This document shows, one piece after another, positions 59,561 through 64,000 of a stretch of DNA of 64,000 nucleotides. This stretch comes from Streptomyces sp. NBC_01689. GTDB lineage: Bacteria; Actinomycetota; Actinomycetes; Streptomycetales; Streptomycetaceae. The stretch covers positions 8,742,001 to 8,806,000 of the forward strand of contig NZ_CP109592.1 in the NCBI RefSeq assembly GCF_036250675.1. Direction: 5' to 3'. The notes under the pieces were generated by a model. The model was not told where the DNA came from. It made no database searches and worked only from the letters and a program-made list of their open reading frames with translations. A program made the position numbers and the translations under genes. Each line of letters starts with the position of its first letter. Positions within the stretch are counted from its first letter, which is position 1.

Positions 59561-60477
59561 CCACGACCATGACACGGCCGGGGGCCGGGACCACGGCCCG
59601 GGACGAACCCCCCAGGACCGGCAAGGGACCCCGCCGCCAGACCGGCCGCCATGTGATGCTCGCCGGCATCGCCCTGCTCTGGCTCGTCCCGCTGCTCTGG
59701 GCCGTGTACACCTCGCTGCGTCCCTACTCGGACACCGCGAAGCACGGCTATCTGTCCTGGCCGCGCAGTCTGAGCCTCGGCAACTTCACCGACGCCTGGC
59801 AGCAGTCCGGCATGCCGCACTTCTTCTGGAACTCCGTCCTCATCACCGTCCCCGCGGTCCTCGGAACGCTGCTGTTCTCGGCGGCGGTCGCCTTCTTCGT
59901 CTCCCGATTCGACTTCCGCTGGAACATCGTCCTGCTGATGCTGTTCACGGCGGGCAACCTCCTCCCGGCGCAGGTCCTCATCACCCCCCTGTACCGCCTC
60001 TACCTGCTGATCCCGCTGCCGCCGTGGATGAGCGACTCGCTGCTCCTCTACAACTCGGTGTGGGGCATCATCGCCATCCACATCGCCTACCAGTCGGGGT
60101 TCTGCACCTTCGTCCTCAGCAACTACATGAAGACGATCCCGAAAGAGATCTCCGAGGCGGCCCTCGTGGACGGCGCCCAGGTCTGGCGGCAGTTCTTCCA
60201 GATCGTCCTGCCGCTGTGCCGCCCCGCGTTCGCGGCCCTGGCGACCCTCGAATCCATCTGGATCTACAACGACTTCTTCTGGCCGCTGGCGCTGATCGAG
60301 ACCGGCGACAAGCGACCGGTCACCTCCGCCCTGGCCAACCTGCAGGGCCAGTACTTCACCAATCCCAACCTCATCGCGGCCGGTGCCCTGATGACCGCGA
60401 TCCCCACGCTGCTGGTGTACTTCGCGCTCCAGCGCCAGTTCATCAGCGGACTCACCATCGGCTCGGGCAAGGGCTGA
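59557..60477 (+). CDS. Sugar ABC transporter permease (MalG-like)
   Basis: A 306-residue permease, six spans, with the EAA loop SEAALVDGAQVWRQFFQIVL. The N-terminal 30 residues are Thr/Arg-rich and cytoplasmic. GTG 59557 overlaps the stop of the first permease and has GGAGG upstream. Followed after 39 bp by the secreted GH27 gene, which is probably in the same operon because no terminator intervenes. Confidence 0.94.
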   Translation: MTTTMTRPGAGTTARDEPPRTGKGPRRQTGRHVMLAGIALLWLVPLLWAVYTSLRPYSDTAKHGYLSWPRSLSLGNFTDAWQQSGMPHFFWNSVLITVPAVLGTLLFSAAVAFFVSRFDFRWNIVLLMLFTAGNLLPAQVLITPLYRLYLLIPLPPWMSDSLLLYNSVWGIIAIHIAYQSGFCTFVLSNYMKTIPKEISEAALVDGAQVWRQFFQIVLPLCRPAFAALATLESIWIYNDFFWPLALIETGDKRPVTSALANLQGQYFTNPNLIAAGALMTAIPTLLVYFALQRQFISGLTIGSGKG

Positions 60478-60516
60478 GCCGCCCCGCCCCGACCCCACTC
60501 CCAGGAGGCACGACCC

Positions 60517-62340
60517 ATGCGGTCATCCTCGTATTCCGTCCTGCCCACCCGCGCCCTGAGAGCCATGGTCGTCCTCGTGCTCACCGCGGGCATAGCGACC
60601 AGCGTCCCGGCCGCCCACGCCGGGCCGCAGGCCGCCGGACCCGCCCCGGCCACGGCCGCCCCCGCCGTGGCCGCCAAGCCCTACATGGGCTGGTCGAGCT
60701 GGAGCATGCAGTCGTCGAAGTACCCGGGCCTCAACCCGGACGGCGACTACAGCTACCTCACCGAGGCGAACGTCCTGAAGCAGACGGACGCCCTCGCCGC
60801 CAAGCTCAAGAAATACGGCTACGACCACGTCAACATCGACGCCGGCTGGTGGATGGACAAGAGCTGGAAGACCGGCTTCGACCAGTACGGCCGCCAGACC
60901 CCCGACCCGGTCCGCTTCCCGCACGGCATGAAGTCGGTCGCCGACCACATCCACTCCAAGGGCCTCAAGGCCGGCATCTACCTGCCCGTGGGCCTGGAGA
61001 AGGGGGCGTACGGCGACGGCAAGGTGCCGGTGTGGAACGCCCCGGGCTGCACGACCGCCGACATCGTCTACCCGGACCTGCGCACCACCAACGGCTGGGA
61101 CAACGCCTACAAGCTGGACTTCGCCAACGCCTGCGCGCAGAAGTACATCGACTCGCAGGCCCAGCAGTTCGCGGACTGGGGCTACGACTTCCTCAAGCTG
61201 GACGGCGTGGGCCCGGGCTCGTTCAAGTCCGGTGACAACTACGACAACGTGCCCGACGTCGCCGCCTGGCAGAAGGCCATAGCCACCGCCGGGCGCCCGA
61301 TCCACCTCGAACTCTCCTGGTCGCTCGACATCGGCCACGCCGCCGACTGGAAGAAGTACTCCAACGGCTGGCGCATCGACACCGACGTCGAGTGCTACTG
61401 CAACACCCTGGTCACCTGGGAGAACTCGGTCAACGACCGGTGGGACGACGCACCGGCGTGGAGCCGCAAGGCGGGTCCGGGCGGCTGGAACGACCTGGAC
61501 GCCATCGACGTCGGCAACGGGGAGATGGACGGCCTCACCAAGGCCGAGCGGCAGAGCTACATGACGCTGTGGGCCATCAACAAGTCGCCGCTGTTCACCG
61601 GTGACGACCTCACCAGGCTGGACAGCTACGGCGTCTCCCTGCTGACCAACAAGGAGGTCATCGCCGTCGACCAGAACGACTCGCCCGTCGCGCGTCCGGT
61701 CACCCCGGTCGGCGACCAGCAGGTCTGGGGCACCAAGAACCCCGACGGCAGTTACACCGTCGCCCTCTTCAACCTCGGCGACGCGCCGGCCTCCGTCACC
61801 GCCGACTGGGCGTCCTTCGGATTCACCGGCAACGCCTCCGTGCGCGACCTGTGGAACAAGGCGAACCTCGGGACGCACAAGAACAGGATCACCGAGGCAC
61901 TGCCCGCGCACGGCTCGCGGCTGTTCACCGTCAAGCCCGCCGGGGGCACGCTCGCGACCACGGCCTACGAGGCGGAGGACACCGCCAACACCCTGACGGG
62001 CAACGCCTCCGTGGCCGGCTGCGACGCCTGCTCCGGCGGCAAGAAGGTCGGCAACCTCTACACCGGCGGCAAGCTGCGGATCAACGACGTCACCGTGAAG
62101 AAGGACGGCATCTACACCGTCAAGGTGGCCTACGTCAGCGGCGACCCCCGCTCGGTGACCGTCCTGTCCAACAGCGGCAACGGCACCAGCCTGAAGTTCC
62201 CGTCCACGGGTGACTGGGGCACGGCCGAGACCGTCAGCGTCCAGCTGGCGCTGAAGGCGGGCTCCAACAGCATCACCTTCGACAGCGGCAGCGGCTACGC
62301 ACCCGACATCGACCGGATCGTCGTCCCGCAGTCCGTCTGA
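60517..62340 (+). CDS. Secreted GH27 alpha-galactosidase with C-terminal CBM
   Basis: A 607-residue exported enzyme. Signal peptide about 1-36 (RAMVVLVLTAGIATSVPAA). GH27 barrel from PYMGWSSWSM, with VNIDAGWWMD, nucleophile Asp229 in FLKLDGVG and acid/base in WRIDTDVE (Asp288/Asp290). A beta-sandwich follows, then a CBM35/CBM6-like module (about 485-607, YEAEDTANTLTG, GYAPDIDRIVV). It frees galactose from galactomannan or similar polymers outside the cell, feeding the ABC importer upstream. AGGAGG precedes ATG 60517. Confidence 0.95.
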   Translation: MRSSSYSVLPTRALRAMVVLVLTAGIATSVPAAHAGPQAAGPAPATAAPAVAAKPYMGWSSWSMQSSKYPGLNPDGDYSYLTEANVLKQTDALAAKLKKYGYDHVNIDAGWWMDKSWKTGFDQYGRQTPDPVRFPHGMKSVADHIHSKGLKAGIYLPVGLEKGAYGDGKVPVWNAPGCTTADIVYPDLRTTNGWDNAYKLDFANACAQKYIDSQAQQFADWGYDFLKLDGVGPGSFKSGDNYDNVPDVAAWQKAIATAGRPIHLELSWSLDIGHAADWKKYSNGWRIDTDVECYCNTLVTWENSVNDRWDDAPAWSRKAGPGGWNDLDAIDVGNGEMDGLTKAERQSYMTLWAINKSPLFTGDDLTRLDSYGVSLLTNKEVIAVDQNDSPVARPVTPVGDQQVWGTKNPDGSYTVALFNLGDAPASVTADWASFGFTGNASVRDLWNKANLGTHKNRITEALPAHGSRLFTVKPAGGTLATTAYEAEDTANTLTGNASVAGCDACSGGKKVGNLYTGGKLRINDVTVKKDGIYTVKVAYVSGDPRSVTVLSNSGNGTSLKFPSTGDWGTAETVSVQLALKAGSNSITFDSGSGYAPDIDRIVVPQSV

Positions 62341-62344
62341 CCGA

Positions 62345-62389
62345 CTTCCCGCGGGGCCCGGTGACCTGACCCCCGGGCCCCGCGGGAAG
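62345..62389 (+). terminator. Strong terminator of the alpha-galactoside operon
   Basis: A perfect 17-bp stem: CTTCCCGCGGGGCCCGG (62345-62361) with its reverse complement at 62373-62389 and an 11-nt loop, four bases after the GH27 stop. It is the longest perfect hairpin seen in the window. Confidence 0.9.
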
Positions 62390-62428
62390 CAGCCCGCCGC
62401 GGACGTCCCGCGGCCGTCGTGCCCGCAC

Positions 62429-62590
62429 GGGCCCTTCTCCCGCGGGCTCTTCTCCCAATGGCCTTTCTCTCATGGGCCGTTCGCCACCGGCCATCTCCTG
62501 GCCGGTCGCCCACCGGTCTCCCCTCACGAGTCGTCCGCTCGGGGCTCCCTGTCTCCTGAGCCGTTCCCGCACGAGCCGTCATCGGATTTG
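62429..62590 (+). repeat. Degenerate ~15-bp repeats before the GH95 gene
   Basis: Units like GGGCTCTTCTCCC begin at about 62429, 62444, 62460, 62474, 62489 and 62504 and fade toward 62590. The stretch is pyrimidine-rich on the plus strand and occupies the place where the GH95 promoter should be. No gene is supported here. Confidence 0.5.
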
Positions 62591-62602
62591 GAGTGCACCA
62601 CC

Positions 62603-64000
62603 GTGGACATCCAGCACACCGAACCACGCGACAACACACCCAGTCGCAGGGGCTTCCTCGCCCTCGCCGCCGCTGCCGGCGCGGCGACCGCTCTCGGCGC
62701 TCTGCCCGCCTTCACCGCCTCGGCGGCCCCCATGCGTCCCACCGAGTCACCCCTGCTGTCCCCGGCCGACGCCACGAGGAACCAGCTGTGGTGGCAGGCT
62801 CCCGGCTCCGCCCACTCGATGATCGAGCAGGGGCTTCCCGTGGGCAACGGACGCCTCGGGGCCCTCGTGAGCAACGACCCGGCCGACGAACTCCTGATGA
62901 TCACCGACGCCACCCTGTGGACCGGTCACCTCAACGACAAGCTGCAGAGCGACGGCCAGTTCCCCTACGGCCGCGACGACTTCGGCTCCCTCACCCTGCT
63001 GGCCAGGCTGGATGTCAGCATCCCGGACCACGACCTTGGCGCCGTCGACGACTACCGCCGCACCCTCGACCTGGCCCAGGGTGTGGTCACCACCTCGTAC
63101 GACGTCTCGGGCGTGACCTACCGGCGGCAGATCTTCGCCAGCCGACCCGACGACGCCATCGTCCTGCATTTCAGCCAGCAGGGCGGCGGTTCCTACACCG
63201 GCACCGTCGCGCTCGCCGGCACCCACGGCGAGTCCACCACCGCCAACAGCGCGGGGCGCTACGCGTCGTTCGGCGCCTCCCTCGCCAACGGCCTGAAGTA
63301 CGGCGCCGCCGTCACCGCGTACAGCGGCACGGGCAGGATCCGGGTCGACGGCACGTCGATCGCCTTCCGGGACTGCGAGGACCTGACGGTCGTGGTCAGC
63401 GGCGGCACGAACTACGCGCCCGACCCCGCGGCGAAGTTCCGCGACCCGTCCCTGGCCCCGGAACGGCTCGCCAGGACCAAGGTCCTGAACGCGGCGGCCC
63501 ACTCGGCGGCCACCCTGCTGCACACCCATGTCGCGGACTTCCGGGCCGTGTTCGGACAGCTCTCCATCGACCTGGGCACGTCCTCCGCGGCACAGCGTGA
63601 ACTGGACACCTGGCAGCGGGTCCAGGCACGCCACCGGGACGACCTCCCGGACCCGGAACTGGAGACCTCCTACCTGCAGTTCGGCCGCTACCTGATGATC
63701 TCCGGCTCCCGGGGCGGTCTCCCGATGGGTCTGCAGGGCCCGTGGCTGGACGGCAACGACCCGGACTGGATGGCGGACTACCACACCGACATCAACATCC
63801 AGATGAACTACTGGATGGCCGACCGGGCGGGTCTGCCCGACTGCTTCGACGCCCTCACGGACTACTGCCTCGCGCAGCTGTCCTCGTGGACGGACGTCAC
63901 CCGGCGGCTGTTCAACGACCCGTCCAACCGCTACCGCAACTCCAGCGGGAAGATCGCGGGCTGGACCGTGGCGATCTCCACCAACCCCTACGGAGGGGGC
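62603..64000 (+). CDS. GH95-type alpha-L-fucosidase/galactosidase, 3'-truncated
   Basis: An open frame from GTG 62603 (GGAG upstream) to the window end, 466 residues so far; GH95 enzymes are usually 750-900. Tat signal SRRGFLALAAAAGAATALGA. GH95 landmarks: LPVGNGRLGALV, DATLWTGHLND, YRRTLDLAQGVVTTSYDVSG, FGRYLMISGSRGGLPMGLQG and TDINIQMNYW. The last motif is usually T-N-I-N; the first catalytic-water Asn is Asp here. The catalytic Glu and Asp lie beyond the window. Likely extracellular removal of fucose or galactose, in keeping with the locus. Confidence 0.88.
   Translation, partial: MDIQHTEPRDNTPSRRGFLALAAAAGAATALGALPAFTASAAPMRPTESPLLSPADATRNQLWWQAPGSAHSMIEQGLPVGNGRLGALVSNDPADELLMITDATLWTGHLNDKLQSDGQFPYGRDDFGSLTLLARLDVSIPDHDLGAVDDYRRTLDLAQGVVTTSYDVSGVTYRRQIFASRPDDAIVLHFSQQGGGSYTGTVALAGTHGESTTANSAGRYASFGASLANGLKYGAAVTAYSGTGRIRVDGTSIAFRDCEDLTVVVSGGTNYAPDPAAKFRDPSLAPERLARTKVLNAAAHSAATLLHTHVADFRAVFGQLSIDLGTSSAAQRELDTWQRVQARHRDDLPDPELETSYLQFGRYLMISGSRGGLPMGLQGPWLDGNDPDWMADYHTDINIQMNYWMADRAGLPDCFDALTDYCLAQLSSWTDVTRRLFNDPSNRYRNSSGKIAGWTVAISTNPYGGG

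Overview
The window reads as Streptomyces chromosome. It has very high GC, many GTG starts, 4-nt start/stop overlaps, twin-arginine and lipoprotein exports, and genus-typical modules: a melC1-melC2 tyrosinase pair, a popR/clpP3/clpP4 locus with its operator, tandem DasR-like boxes before a GH19 chitinase, a CebR-like box before a GH64 glucanase, and a single in-frame TTA (bldA-type) codon. No rRNA, tRNA, CRISPR array, insertion sequence or prophage gene was recognised. The content is accessory metabolism, regulation and secreted enzymes rather than housekeeping genes.

Layout. 1-11.6 kb: a mosaic of oxidoreductases, a BASS-type transporter, a PAP2 phosphatase, adenosine deaminase, DinB/DUF664 and DUF1206 proteins, and regulator/enzyme pairs (LysR with an aldo/keto reductase, AraC with an SDR). 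12.8-23.3 kb: a dense signalling island with a 48-aa membrane peptide and two PRC-barrel proteins in one coupled operon, a PP2C/SpoIIE phosphatase, MarR, a STAS protein, a second MarR with a long disordered N-terminus, then an HATPase, a receiver-PP2C protein, a CHASE3 histidine kinase and an Rcp1-like receiver on one strand. It is followed by a diacylglycerol-kinase-like protein whose N-terminal PAP2-like half has lost its catalytic residues. 23.4-33.6 kb: DinB protein, methyltransferase, popR-clpP4-clpP3, epoxide hydrolase, VOC proteins, alcohol dehydrogenase, and a LysR/SDR pair with a tandem operator.

33.7-45.3 kb: secreted chitinase, a TTA-containing ArsR-like regulator overlapping RNase HI, tyrosinase operon, FAD monooxygenase, MFS exporter with its TetR, AlkB-like dioxygenase, and a TPR/polyprenyl-synthase operon behind an AT-rich palindromic promoter. 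45.6-53 kb: secreted M4 protease, AIM24 protein, FMN reductase/TetR pair, sulfite-oxidase-like enzyme, GH64 glucanase, lipoprotein. 53-64 kb: a glycan-use locus with a repeat array, cytoplasmic GH36 alpha-galactosidase, ROK regulator, sugar ABC importer without its ATPase, secreted GH27 alpha-galactosidase and a GH95-type enzyme cut by the window end.

The best leads are ClpP4 with Gly in place of the catalytic His; the PopR box lying inside the last codons of the neighbouring epoxide hydrolase gene; the catalytically dead PAP2-like domain fused to a lipid kinase; the partner-switching/two-component island; several exact palindromic or tandem operators; and repeated leaderless-type gene starts. 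All functional statements rest on motif recognition by eye; no database search was run.
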